Shown here: one piece after another, positions 29,714 to 41,531 of the stretch
Numbering within the stretch: the first letter of the stretch is position 1
Layout of the letters: every line of letters starts with the position of its first letter
NCBI RefSeq assembly: GCF_015680405.1
Contig: NZ_JADLJS010000034.1
Location: 1-60,620 of the forward strand
Direction of reading: 5' to 3'
Length of the DNA: 60,620 bases
Source of the DNA: Pseudomonas pudica
GTDB lineage: Bacteria; Pseudomonadota; Gammaproteobacteria; Pseudomonadales; Pseudomonadaceae
Translations under genes and position numbers: made by a program
The notes under the pieces: model-generated
Seen by the model: the letters and a program-made list of their open reading frames with translations, nothing else
The model's database searches: none
Told to the model about the DNA's origin: nothing

Positions 29714-29726
29714 TCCAGGAGGCGTC

Positions 29727-30203
29727 ATGCAGCAGTTCATTCACGCACCCGAGCAAGCCCAGTTGCCATTGTTCGAAGCATTCCTCGCCCAGCCCATACT
29801 GCCTGGCCTCAAAGCCAGCGAAGTGGCGCGCAAGAGCAGCCAGCCCGAGCTGTTCAGCGAACTGTCGTTGCGCGGAGCCCCCGGGCATTGCCAAAGCCTG
29901 CTGGCACCCGTGCTGCGCGAACTGAGCGAAGAGGACGAGACCCGCTGGCTGACCCTGATCGCCCCGCCGTCGAGCCTGACCCAGGCCTGGCTGCGCGATG
30001 CCGGGCTCAACCGTGAACGCATCCTGCTGCTGCAACCTCGCGGCAATCAAAGCCCGCTGCAACTGGCCTGCGAAGCCTTGCGCCTGGGCCGCAGCCACAC
30101 CGTGGTCAGCTGGCTGGGCAACGTCAACGCCACTGCACGCCAGCAATTGCTGCGCGCTGCCAGTGCCGGAAACGCACAAAGCCTGAACATCCGCCTCGGC
30201 TGA
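29727..30203 (+). CDS. sulA: SOS-induced cell division inhibitor SulA
   Basis: The 158-residue protein has the SulA core (TRWLTLIAPPSSLTQAWLRDAGLN and the SHTVVSWLGNVN segment). SulA binds FtsZ to stop division during SOS. A good ribosome site, AGGAGG, precedes the ATG by 5 bases. Sharing the lexA promoter with its own repressor is the usual Pseudomonas layout. A terminator hairpin overlaps its 3' end. Confidence 0.92.
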   Translation: MQQFIHAPEQAQLPLFEAFLAQPILPGLKASEVARKSSQPELFSELSLRGAPGHCQSLLAPVLRELSEEDETRWLTLIAPPSSLTQAWLRDAGLNRERILLLQPRGNQSPLQLACEALRLGRSHTVVSWLGNVNATARQQLLRAASAGNAQSLNIRLG

Positions 30204-30216
30204 TGTTCAGGCTTTG
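30181..30216 (+). terminator. Terminator overlapping the sulA 3' end
   Basis: GCCTGAACATC and GATGTTCAGGC form an 11-bp stem with a 10-base loop, followed by TTTG. The sulA stop codon begins in the loop and runs into the right arm, so the hairpin includes coding sequence. Confidence 0.75.
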
Positions 30217-30252
30217 CCTGTTACTGCATGAAACCTGATGCCCTGCTGCACC

Positions 30253-30486
30253 TCAGTGCAGCACACGCGGCCCTTCATCACGCTCTAGCTCGCCATCCAT
30301 GAGGCGGCCGGCCATTTGCACGCCCACGCTGAGCATGGCCTTGGCCACTTCCACATGCTGACCCTGCAGGAACGCCTTGGCGTCTTCCGAGAAATCCAGG
30401 GTTACCAGAGAGCCCTCATCCTCGGCGCGACGCAGTTCGATGCGGCCATCAGGCAACTCGACAATTTCCAGAAACGACGTAGACAT
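30253..30486 (-). CDS. Conserved hypothetical small protein (PA3009-like)
   Basis: This 77-residue acidic protein starts MSTSFLEIVELPDGRIELRR and shows alternating strands then a helix (AKAFLQGQHVEVAKAML). No known domain is recognised. The start at 30486 has GGAG 11 bases upstream. It is found next to the topA-side gene below in the same order in P. aeruginosa. It is convergent with sulA. Confidence 0.7.
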   Translation of the reverse strand: MSTSFLEIVELPDGRIELRRAEDEGSLVTLDFSEDAKAFLQGQHVEVAKAMLSVGVQMAGRLMDGELERDEGPRVLH

Positions 30487-30536
30487 AAATGGCAGTTCTC
30501 CGCGAAAGGCCAGTATTGTACCAGCCGTAGCAGCTA

Positions 30537-31052
30537 TCAGCACTCACTCAACGCGTCACGGAAACGCCTCACCAGGCCCTTGAGGTTGCTGCGCCAGCTT
30601 TCCAGCTCAGTGCGCGACAACGCCGAAGGCTCGGGCTCATCGAGATTGACCGCCTGGATCAATGGTTGTGTGACGTCGGTTTTCGGCGCTTTTTTCGCGA
30701 CCGGTGGTCGGAACAAATCGGCATAAGCACTGAGCATTTGCGCCAGCCAGGTTTCGCGCTGGCGGGCCAGTTCCAGCAATTCGGCCACTTCCGGGATAGC
30801 GATGCCGTTCAGGGCATCGTCGGCCAGCGCTTGCTCGACCGTTGCAACCACAGGCAGGCGGTAGAAGCCACCGATCTCATGGCACAGGCCCAGCAGCGCG
30901 CCGTAGAGATGGAACAGCGCCGCCTCACGTTCGGCCTGGACCAGGCCCTGGGCATTCATGGCCTGGCTTTGCTCAGCCTTGGCCATGGACTCGAGGGCAA
31001 GGCCGGCGAAGAACAGTTTCTGGTTGGTGCGGGTGTAGAGTTCCTGGGCCAT
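30537..31052 (-). CDS. DUF6586 family protein
   Basis: The 171-residue protein starts MAQELYTRTNQKLFFAGLALESM and is largely helical, with a C-terminal LKGLVRRFRDALSEC. It fits the DUF6586 family of gammaproteobacteria. No catalytic motif or signal peptide is visible. The ribosome site is AGGGAGG just before the ATG. It lies 51 bases upstream of the small gene at 30253-30486 and is probably co-transcribed with it. Confidence 0.72.
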   Translation of the reverse strand: MAQELYTRTNQKLFFAGLALESMAKAEQSQAMNAQGLVQAEREAALFHLYGALLGLCHEIGGFYRLPVVATVEQALADDALNGIAIPEVAELLELARQRETWLAQMLSAYADLFRPPVAKKAPKTDVTQPLIQAVNLDEPEPSALSRTELESWRSNLKGLVRRFRDALSEC

Positions 31053-31103
31053 TTTTGTGCCCTCCCTAAGGCTGCAATGCGGATAACTGAATCATAATTG
31101 TTT

Positions 31104-31221
31104 GGGGCCGCTTTGCGGCCCATCGCCGGCAAGCCAGCTCCCACAGAGATTGCATCAGGCCCGAGACCTATGCTGTACCTGTGGAAGCTGGCTTGCCGGC
31201 AATGGGCTGCAAAGCAGCCCC
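31104..31221. repeat. Inverted REP pair upstream of DUF6586 gene
   Basis: Two facing copies with the ATCGCCGGCAAGCCAGCT core, flanked by GGGGCCGC and GCAGCCCC hairpin arms, lie between topA and the DUF6586 gene. One arm has CCTGTGGAAG instead of CCTGTGGGAG. Confidence 0.8.
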
Positions 31222-31239
31222 AATTACAGCACTGAAGAA

Positions 31240-33849
31240 TCAGCGCTTGTCTTCAACCTTCCACGCATTGCCATCGTAGAACGCCTTCCAGCCGGTCGGC
31301 TTGCCATCAACCTCGGACTGCACATACTGCTCCTTGGTCTTGCGGCTGTAGCGGATCACCGCCGGGCGGCCTTCCGGGTCTTTCTGTGGCGCATCGCACA
31401 GGAAGTGGTACTTCGGATCGATCTCATGCTTGTGCGGCACGATCTCCAGCACCAGCGGCGCACGGGTTTCGCGGTTCTTGGGGAACTGGCTGGCGGCCAG
31501 GAACAGCCCCGAAGCGCCATCACGCAGCACGTAGGTATCGTCGACCTTCTCGCACTTGAGCTCTGGCATGTCCACCTTGTCCATCTTCGGTGGCGCTGCC
31601 TCACCGCTCTTGAGCAGCTTGCGGGTGTTCTTGCACGCCGGGTTGGTGCAACCGAAGAATTTGCCGAAGCGGCCCGTCTTCAACTGCATCTCGCTGCCGC
31701 ACTTGTCGCACTCCAGGCTCGGCCCTTCGTAACCCTTGATGCGGTAGTTGCCTTCCTCGATCTCGTAGCCGGCGCAATCCGGGTTGTTACCACAGATGTG
31801 CAGCTTGTGCTTCTCGTCCAGCAGGTAGGCATCCATCGCCGTGGCGCAGATCGGGCAGCGGTGCTTGCCCAACAACACGCGGGACTCCGATTCGCCCTCG
31901 TCGTCGGCGGCAATCTCGTCGCCCGGCACCAGGTTGACGGTGGCCTTGCAGCGTTCTTTCGGCGGCAGGCTGTAGCCCGAGCAACCGAGGAACACGCCAG
32001 TGGAGGCAGTGCGGATCATCATCGGCCGGCCACATTCCTTGCACGGAATGTTGGTCATGGTCGGCTGGTTGGCACGCATGCCGTCTTCGCTGGACTCGGC
32101 GGTCTGCAGCTTTTTGCTGAAGTCGCCGTAGAACTCGTCGAGTACGTTCTTCCAGTCACGCTCGCCCTGAGCTACGTCGTCGAGGTTCTCTTCCATGTCG
32201 GCGGTAAAGCCGTAGTCCATCAAGTTGGAGAAGCTCTCGGACAGGCGCTCGGTAACGATGTCGCCCATCTTCTCGGAATAGAAGCGGCGGTTGTGCAAGG
32301 TTACATAGCCACGGTCCTGAATGGTCGAAATGATCGCCGCATAGGTCGACGGGCGGCCAATGCCGCGCTTTTCCATTTCCTTGACCAGGCTGGCTTCGGT
32401 GAAGCGCGCCGGTGGCTTGGTGAAGTGCTGGCTCGGGTCGATCTGGATCAGCTTCAGCGCTTCGCCCTGGACCATTTCCGGCAACACGTCGTCTTCGCCA
32501 GGCTTGCTCTGCTGCGGCAGCACACGCGTGTAACCATCGAACTTGAGGATACGGCCCTTGGCACGCAGCTCGAAGTCGCCTGCGGCCACGGTGACGCTGG
32601 TGGACAGGTACTGCGCCGGCGGCATCTGGCAGGCCAGGAACTGGCGCCAGATCAGCTCGTACAGGCGCTCGGCGTCACGCTCCATGCCACTGAGCTTGCT
32701 CGGGTGGGTGTTCACGTCGGAAGGACGAATCGCTTCGTGCGCCTCCTGGGCGCCTTCCTTGCTGCCGTACACCAGCGGTGCCTCGGGCAGGTACTGCTTG
32801 CCGAACTCACGCTCGATGTAGCTGCGGGCCATGTCCAGGGCATCGGCCGACAAGTTGGTCGAGTCGGTACGCATGTAAGTGATGTAGCCGGCTTCGTACA
32901 AGCGCTGGGCCATCATCATGGTTTTCTTCACACCGAAGCCCAGGCGGTTGCTGGCAGCCTGCTGCAAGGTGGACGTAATGAACGGTGCCGACGGCTTGCT
33001 GCTGGTCGGGCGGTCTTCACGCTTGACCACGCTGTAGCTGGAAGCCTTGAGCTTTTCCAGCGCGGCCATGGCCTGGGCTTCATTCAGCGGTTTGAAGGCC
33101 TCACCCTTCTCGCGGGCCACTTCGAAACGCACCTTGGCGTTCTTGGCGGTGCCGAGGTCGGCGTGAATTTCCCAGTACTCTTCCGGGATGAACGCGCGGA
33201 TCTCGCGTTCGCGCTCCACCACCAGCTTGACCGCCACCGACTGTACACGACCGGCGGACAGGCCACGGGCGATCTTGGCCCACAGCAGCGGCGAAACCAT
33301 ATAGCCGACCACGCGGTCGAGGAAACGCCGCGCCTGCTGCGCGTTCACCCGGTCGATATCCAGCTCGCCCGGCTGCGAGAAGGCTTCCTGAATAGCCTTC
33401 TTGGTAATTTCGTTGAACACCACGCGCTTGTAGCGGGTGTCGTCGCCGCCGATGGCCTCGCGCAGGTGCCAGGCAATGGCTTCCCCTTCGCGGTCCAAGT
33501 CGGTTGCGAGATAGATGGTGTCGGCGTCCTTCGCCAGGCGGCGCAGCTCTTCGATCACCTTTTCCTTGCCGGGCAGGATCTCGTACTTGGCCTTCCAGCC
33601 GTGGTCGGGGTCGACGCCCATGCGTGCCACCAGCTGGCGGCGGGCCTTTTCCTTCGGCGACAGGGCCGGAGCCTCACCCGCGGCCTTGCCACGCTTGGCG
33701 GCCGGCTCTTTGCTGGCGCTGGCCGAACCGCTGGTGGGGAGGTCTCGGATATGGCCGATACTCGACTTCACCACGTACTGGTTGCCCAGGTACTTGTTGA
33801 TGGTCTTGGCCTTGGCCGGGGATTCCACAATGACCAGCGATTTGCCCAT
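31240..33849 (-). CDS. topA: DNA topoisomerase I
   Basis: The 869-residue type IA enzyme relaxes negative supercoils. The TOPRIM domain begins LVIVESPAKAKTINKYLG and holds ATDLDREGEAIAWHL. The catalytic Tyr325 is in ITYMRTDS. The C-terminal part has zinc ribbons with CKECGRP, CPICATAM and CDKCGSEMQLKTGRFGKFFGC. Residues about 35-60 form a low-complexity Ala/Lys/Ser insertion, which is common in Pseudomonas. The ATG at 33849 begins the conserved MGKSLVIVE. Confidence 0.97.
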   Translation of the reverse strand: MGKSLVIVESPAKAKTINKYLGNQYVVKSSIGHIRDLPTSGSASASKEPAAKRGKAAGEAPALSPKEKARRQLVARMGVDPDHGWKAKYEILPGKEKVIEELRRLAKDADTIYLATDLDREGEAIAWHLREAIGGDDTRYKRVVFNEITKKAIQEAFSQPGELDIDRVNAQQARRFLDRVVGYMVSPLLWAKIARGLSAGRVQSVAVKLVVEREREIRAFIPEEYWEIHADLGTAKNAKVRFEVAREKGEAFKPLNEAQAMAALEKLKASSYSVVKREDRPTSSKPSAPFITSTLQQAASNRLGFGVKKTMMMAQRLYEAGYITYMRTDSTNLSADALDMARSYIEREFGKQYLPEAPLVYGSKEGAQEAHEAIRPSDVNTHPSKLSGMERDAERLYELIWRQFLACQMPPAQYLSTSVTVAAGDFELRAKGRILKFDGYTRVLPQQSKPGEDDVLPEMVQGEALKLIQIDPSQHFTKPPARFTEASLVKEMEKRGIGRPSTYAAIISTIQDRGYVTLHNRRFYSEKMGDIVTERLSESFSNLMDYGFTADMEENLDDVAQGERDWKNVLDEFYGDFSKKLQTAESSEDGMRANQPTMTNIPCKECGRPMMIRTASTGVFLGCSGYSLPPKERCKATVNLVPGDEIAADDEGESESRVLLGKHRCPICATAMDAYLLDEKHKLHICGNNPDCAGYEIEEGNYRIKGYEGPSLECDKCGSEMQLKTGRFGKFFGCTNPACKNTRKLLKSGEAAPPKMDKVDMPELKCEKVDDTYVLRDGASGLFLAASQFPKNRETRAPLVLEIVPHKHEIDPKYHFLCDAPQKDPEGRPAVIRYSRKTKEQYVQSEVDGKPTGWKAFYDGNAWKVEDKR

Positions 33850-33910
33850 GGATCGGAGTATTCCTGAATCTGAAGATGAAAAACGCGTCAGGTGCCAGAC
33901 GCGGCACCGC

Positions 33911-33939
33911 TATATATAGTGGCAAAAGTGTGAGGTCAA
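33911..33939 (-). promoter_or_regulatory. topA promoter
   Basis: On the minus strand a -35 TTGACC (33934-33939) and -10 TATATA (33911-33916) have a 17-base spacer. They lie in the short gap between the DUF1653 gene and topA, so topA can be transcribed on its own. Confidence 0.65.
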
Positions 33940-33949
33940 GTTCGGACTA

Positions 33950-34201
33950 TCACTCGTGCGACTTGCCCAGCAACCCGGGCAGCCCCTCTTCGGCCTTGAC
34001 CAAAGCAAAGCGTGGCACCTGCTCGCCGTCAACCTCGACGGACTCCTGAAACATCGAAAGTGGCCGTACCCAGAAGCTGTAATCACCATACAGGCATTGG
34101 TAGAACACCATCCACTCTTCGCTCTCGGAGTGCCGCGCAACACTGAAGACACGGTACTCAGGCCCTTTGTAATGCCGGTATACGCCTGGTTGTATCTGCA
34201 T
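33950..34201 (-). CDS. DUF1653 domain protein
   Basis: This 83-residue protein starts MQIQPGVYRHYKGPEYRV, the signature of DUF1653, a small beta-rich fold. No enzymatic motif is known. The start at 34201 has GAGGGTGGG upstream and aligns with the domain. It lies between topA and fadA on the same strand. Confidence 0.8.
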   Translation of the reverse strand: MQIQPGVYRHYKGPEYRVFSVARHSESEEWMVFYQCLYGDYSFWVRPLSMFQESVEVDGEQVPRFALVKAEEGLPGLLGKSHE

Positions 34202-34229
34202 GTTGCCCACCCTCTTGAATAAAACCTGT

Positions 34230-34260
34230 AAAAACAAAACCGGGGCACAAGGCCCCGGTC
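34230..34260 (-). terminator. Rho-independent terminator of fadBA
   Basis: On the minus strand a stem of ACCGGGGC/GCCCCGGT (34239-34259) with a five-base loop is followed by a T-rich run. It lies 18 bases past the fadA stop. Confidence 0.85.
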
Positions 34261-34277
34261 GCTGTCCCGCTGCGCGA

Positions 34278-35453
34278 TCAGACGCGTTCGAAGACCGTGG
34301 TGATACCTTGGCCGAGGCCGACGCACATGGTCGCCACCCCCAGGGTACCGCCATTCTGCTTCATGACGTTGAGCAGGGTGCCGGAAATCCGCGCCCCGGA
34401 GCAACCGAACGGGTGGCCCAAGGCAATGGCGCCGCCGTGCAGGTTAACCTTCTCATCCATCTTGTCGAGTACTTTCAAGTCTTTCAGCACTGGCAGGGCC
34501 TGTGCAGCGAAGGCTTCATTGAGCTCGATGAAGTCGATGTCGGCCATGGTCAGGCCAGCACGCTTGAGGGCTTTCTGAGTCGACGGCACCGGGCCGTAGC
34601 CCATGATCGCCGGGTCGACACCAGCCACCGCCATGGAACGGATGACCGCCAATGGCTGAATACCCAGGTCCATGGCGCGCTGGCCGGACATGACGATCAT
34701 GCACGACGCACCGTCGGTGATCTGCGACGAGGTACCGGCAGTGACGGTACCGCCTTTCGGGTTGAACGCCGGCTTCAACGATGCCAGGCCTTCGAGGGTG
34801 GTTTCCGGGCGAATGGTTTCGTCGAAATCGAACACCTTCAGGAAGCCGTTCTCGTCATAGCCCTGCATCGGGATGATTTCGTCCTTGAACTTGCCTTCGA
34901 CCGTGGCCTTGTGGGCCAGCTGGTGCGAACGCAGGCCGAACAGGTCCTGCTGCTCACGGGTAATGCCGTGCATCTTGCCGAGCATTTCCGCGGTCAGGCC
35001 CATCATCCCGGAAGCCTTGGCGGCATGCAAGGACAGGTGCGGGTTGGGGTCGACACCATGCATCATGCTGACGTGGCCCATGTGCTCCACGCCACCGACC
35101 ACGAATACATCACCATTGCCGGTCATGATCGCCTGGGCGGCGGTGTGCAGCGCACTCATCGACGAGCCGCACAGACGGCTGACGGTCTGCGCCGCGGAAG
35201 TGTGCGGGATCTGGGTCATCAGCGAAGCCATGCGGGCGATGTTCCAGCCCTGCTCGAGGGTCTGGTTGACGCAGCCCCAGATCACGTCCTCGACTTCTTT
35301 CGGGTCGACCTTGTCGTTGCGTTCCAGCAGCTTGCTGATCAAGTGCGCCGACATGTCTTCGGCGCGGGTATTGCGGTGCATGCCACCCTTGGAGCGGCCC
35401 ATCGGCGTGCGACCGAAGTCGACAATCACCACGTCTCTTGGATTCAGGCTCAT
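34278..35453 (-). CDS. fadA: 3-ketoacyl-CoA thiolase (fatty acid oxidation complex beta subunit)
   Basis: FadA is the thiolase of the multienzyme beta-oxidation complex and releases acetyl-CoA. The 391 residues include the nucleophile Cys95 in SRLCGSSMS, the GHPFGCSGARI motif and CVGLGQGI near the C-terminus. It lies 31 bases after fadB and is terminated by the hairpin at 34230-34260. Confidence 0.96.
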   Translation of the reverse strand: MSLNPRDVVIVDFGRTPMGRSKGGMHRNTRAEDMSAHLISKLLERNDKVDPKEVEDVIWGCVNQTLEQGWNIARMASLMTQIPHTSAAQTVSRLCGSSMSALHTAAQAIMTGNGDVFVVGGVEHMGHVSMMHGVDPNPHLSLHAAKASGMMGLTAEMLGKMHGITREQQDLFGLRSHQLAHKATVEGKFKDEIIPMQGYDENGFLKVFDFDETIRPETTLEGLASLKPAFNPKGGTVTAGTSSQITDGASCMIVMSGQRAMDLGIQPLAVIRSMAVAGVDPAIMGYGPVPSTQKALKRAGLTMADIDFIELNEAFAAQALPVLKDLKVLDKMDEKVNLHGGAIALGHPFGCSGARISGTLLNVMKQNGGTLGVATMCVGLGQGITTVFERV

Positions 35454-35484
35454 ATCAAATTTCTCGCTCTAGCTCGTTGACCGC

Positions 35485-37632
<2,148 letters not shown>

Positions 37633-37775
37633 CAACTGATCTCCACGATATGGAAGCTGAACAGTACACGCCGATCGCTGCAGCAAAAGCAGGCCTAGCT
37701 GCCCTGCCCCAGGCACACCCGTCAGCGCGCTAGTCGGAAGTATGGCTTGGCGTCATGACATACAAACGCTCAATT

Positions 37776-37789
37776 CATACGCCCGTTTG
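37776..37789. promoter_or_regulatory. Candidate PsrA site upstream of fadB
   Basis: CATAC-GCCC-GTTTG matches the PsrA motif except for one base in the left half. It is 144 bases before the fadB start. PsrA control of fadBA is known in other pseudomonads, so the location makes sense, but a 9-of-10 match is weak proof. Confidence 0.45.
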
Positions 37790-37832
37790 ATTTGGGTGTG
37801 CACACATTCTCCGAAAAGATCAGCGTTGTCAA

Positions 37833-37846
37833 ATGCTCGCGAGCAT
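37833..37846. promoter_or_regulatory. Perfect 14-bp palindrome
   Basis: ATGCTCGCGAGCAT is a complete dyad, about 200 bases before fadB. It could be an operator for an unidentified regulator; no family is recognised. Confidence 0.35.
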
Positions 37847-37910
37847 GGTGAAAACACGACTTTCCGGTCATTTTGTAGCGTCCTGGTACAAAACATGATG
37901 ACAGTGATTG

Positions 37911-37938
37911 TTGACCATTCATGTCGGCGATTGACCAT
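37911..37938 (+). promoter_or_regulatory. Direct repeat TTGACCAT with 20-bp period
   Basis: TTGACCAT occurs at 37911-37918 and again at 37931-37938. The 20-bp distance is about two helical turns, so both lie on one DNA face. The repeats also resemble -35 boxes but have no good -10 partner. Confidence 0.35.
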
Positions 37939-37966
37939 GAACCGCAGGCGAATGTTGCAGCTCTGC

Positions 37967-38118
37967 CTTGCACGGCGACCTCGAACGGCTACACTGGCAC
38001 TTGCTTGAATGCATACCCGGCCTGCCTGGCCTTTTCTGCGCAGCAGAACGCAAAGCGGCGACTTGGCACCCCACCCCTTCAGGGGATCGGCCAAGCCGCC
38101 GCTTTGTCGTTTTGTGCT
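37967..38118 (+). ncRNA. Candidate small RNA with three consecutive hairpins
   Basis: A weak promoter (CTTGCA at 37967-37972, TACACT at 37990-37995, 17-base spacer) is followed by hairpins at 38019-38031 (GGCC/GGCC), 38034-38048 (TTCTGC-GCA-GCAGAA) and 38051-38106 (CAAAGCGGCG paired with CGCCGCTTTG), ending in a T-rich run. The predicted transcript is about 115 nt. I do not recognise it as a known Pseudomonas RNA. It could also be two independent structures. Confidence 0.35.
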
Positions 38119-38159
38119 TGCCTTCGGATGAGAAGACCAATGGTAGGGCTTAGCGGGGC

Positions 38160-38250
38160 CCTGTGGGAGCGGGTTTACCCGCGAACACCGGCAAAGCCGG
38201 TGCCATCCACCGCGTCGCCTTCTTCGCGGGTAAACCCGCTCCCACACAGG
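38160..38250. repeat. Inverted REP pair next to membrane-protein gene
   Basis: Copies with core GCGGGTTTACCCGC, one at each end, face each other around a CCGGCAAAGCCGG spacer palindrome. They lie just past the 3' end of the minus-strand gene at 38268. Confidence 0.8.
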
Positions 38251-38267
38251 CTGCGCAAAGGCAGGTC

Positions 38268-38705
38268 TCAGGCCAGGGTTTCGAGGACGTAGGCAACATC
38301 CTGCAACACAGCCGTATCGCCCCGCTCGGTCCAGTACAGCGCGATCATGCGCGCATCGGCCTCGACCTTGTAGACACTCGCCGGCAAGCGCGCCAAGGCC
38401 TCCATGAAGCGTGGGTCCTCACAGGGTTCACGCCACTGGTTCCACCACACCCCCGGGGTTATCTGCCAGAAGCTGAAGCTGTCCTCATGCCCGCGGCGAC
38501 GTGCCCGGTGGTATTGCGGGCACGGGCTCGGCGGCTCCTTTTCCAGCCAGTGCGGCCACTGCTGCGGCGCCAGCTGCATGGCCAAACCCATGCGCCGAGC
38601 CTCCAGGCGCAACTTCATCTGCTCGCTCTGCTTGCGCGAGGTGCGCAGCCACGAAAGCGGGCTGAGAATCAGCGCCAGGATTGACACCACCAGCAATACC
38701 GTCAT
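38268..38705 (-). CDS. Predicted inner-membrane protein, function unknown
   Basis: The 145-residue protein has one hydrophobic N-terminal segment (VLLVVSILALILSPLSWL, residues 3-20) and a basic, glutamine-rich cytoplasmic part with FWQITPGVWWNQW. I do not recognise a domain. The start is ambiguous: ATG 38705 or 38720, neither with a strong ribosome site. Its 5' end diverges from the universal stress gene. Confidence 0.65.
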   Translation of the reverse strand: MTVLLVVSILALILSPLSWLRTSRKQSEQMKLRLEARRMGLAMQLAPQQWPHWLEKEPPSPCPQYHRARRRGHEDSFSFWQITPGVWWNQWREPCEDPRFMEALARLPASVYKVEADARMIALYWTERGDTAVLQDVAYVLETLA

Positions 38706-38815
38706 ATCTGTAGTTCCCATAAAACGTTGCAAATGAGCTGGTTAGCCATTTTTCACGGAAGACCCGCCCGAAAGCGACCATACTTCTTCTATCGCGATTG
38801 TCAGGAGTTCCGCTC

Positions 38816-39256
38816 ATGTCCTACGAACATCTTCTGGTCGCCGTCGACCTGACCGAAGAATGCGACCCGGTGATCAAACGTGCCATGGCGCTGGCCGCAC
38901 CGTCGAATGCCAAAGTTTCGCTGGTACACATCGTCGAGCCGATGGCCATGGCGTTCGGCGGTGACGTACCGATGGACCTGTCGCAGCTGCAACAGCAGCA
39001 GTTCGACCAGGCCAAGGAACGCATGGACCGCCTGTTCAACAAATACCCGGACATCCACCGCGGCGACTCGCACCTGACCTATGGCCAGCCGCGCCAGGAA
39101 ATCCACCAGCTGGCCAAGGACCAGAAGTGCGACCTGATCGTGGTCGGCAGCCATGGCCGTCACGGCCTGGCATTGCTACTGGGCTCTACGGCCAATGACG
39201 TGCTGCATGGCGCGCCGTGCGATGTACTGGCGGTGCGGTTGCAGAAGAAGGAATGA
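38816..39256 (+). CDS. Universal stress protein (UspA family)
   Basis: The 146-residue protein has the ATP-binding UspA pattern: start YEHLLVAVDLT and the late VVGSHGRHGLALLLGSTA motif, matching G-2x-G-9x-G-(S/T). The ATG at 38816 follows AGGAG at 38803-38807. Usp proteins respond to starvation, oxygen limits or growth arrest. No regulatory box is clear upstream. Confidence 0.9.
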   Translation: MSYEHLLVAVDLTEECDPVIKRAMALAAPSNAKVSLVHIVEPMAMAFGGDVPMDLSQLQQQQFDQAKERMDRLFNKYPDIHRGDSHLTYGQPRQEIHQLAKDQKCDLIVVGSHGRHGLALLLGSTANDVLHGAPCDVLAVRLQKKE

Positions 39257-39269
39257 TTCAACCTGTGCC

Positions 39270-39364
39270 GGCCATTTCGCGGGTGAACCCGCTCCCACAG
39301 GTACTGTACCGCGTTCAACTGCGGTGCGGTCCTTGTGGGAGCGGGTTCACCCGCGAAGAGGCCG
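39270..39364. repeat. Inverted REP pair between usp and uup
   Basis: Copies with core GCGGGTGAACCCGC and its complement at 39270-39301 and 39331-39364 face each other between convergent genes. They probably act as a transcription barrier. Confidence 0.8.
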
Positions 39365-39381
39365 AATCAGGCTGACGCTGG

Positions 39382-41310
<1,929 letters not shown>

Positions 41311-41531
41311 GTTGGTCTCCATAAATCGGGCGCGCATTCTACCTGACTTGGCCCCCGACGGCATCCGCCTGGCCAACCGGCGAGGGCTTTGCGACATCTG
41401 GTCGAACTTAATATCCCGATACAAGCACAGTGCTTTCACCCGCGGCCGGCAAACAGCTAAGCTAAGGCAATAGCTTCCAACAGTGCTGGCTCCGCCGTCA
41501 CTTCCCCATGGTTCAACTGCCCGGACGTATC

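Larger units (their letters stand above)
37633..38267. other. 635-bp gene-free stretch upstream of fadB
   Basis: No plausible gene is seen between fadB and the membrane-protein gene at 38268. The stretch holds, in order, a near-PsrA site at 37776-37789, a perfect 14-bp palindrome at 37833-37846, an 8-bp direct repeat at 37911-37938, a candidate small RNA around 37967-38118, and a REP pair at 38160-38250. The few short frames lack ribosome sites and typical codon use. Confidence 0.7.

Noticed and set aside
31102..33867. Long plus-strand open frame opposite topA
   Set aside because: It is an antisense shadow of topA with Val/Gln/His-rich composition and no ribosome site.
37995..38010. Sigma-54 promoter TGGCAC-TTGC in the gap upstream of fadB
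   Set aside because: The TTGC follows immediately, without the five-base spacer that sigma-54 needs.
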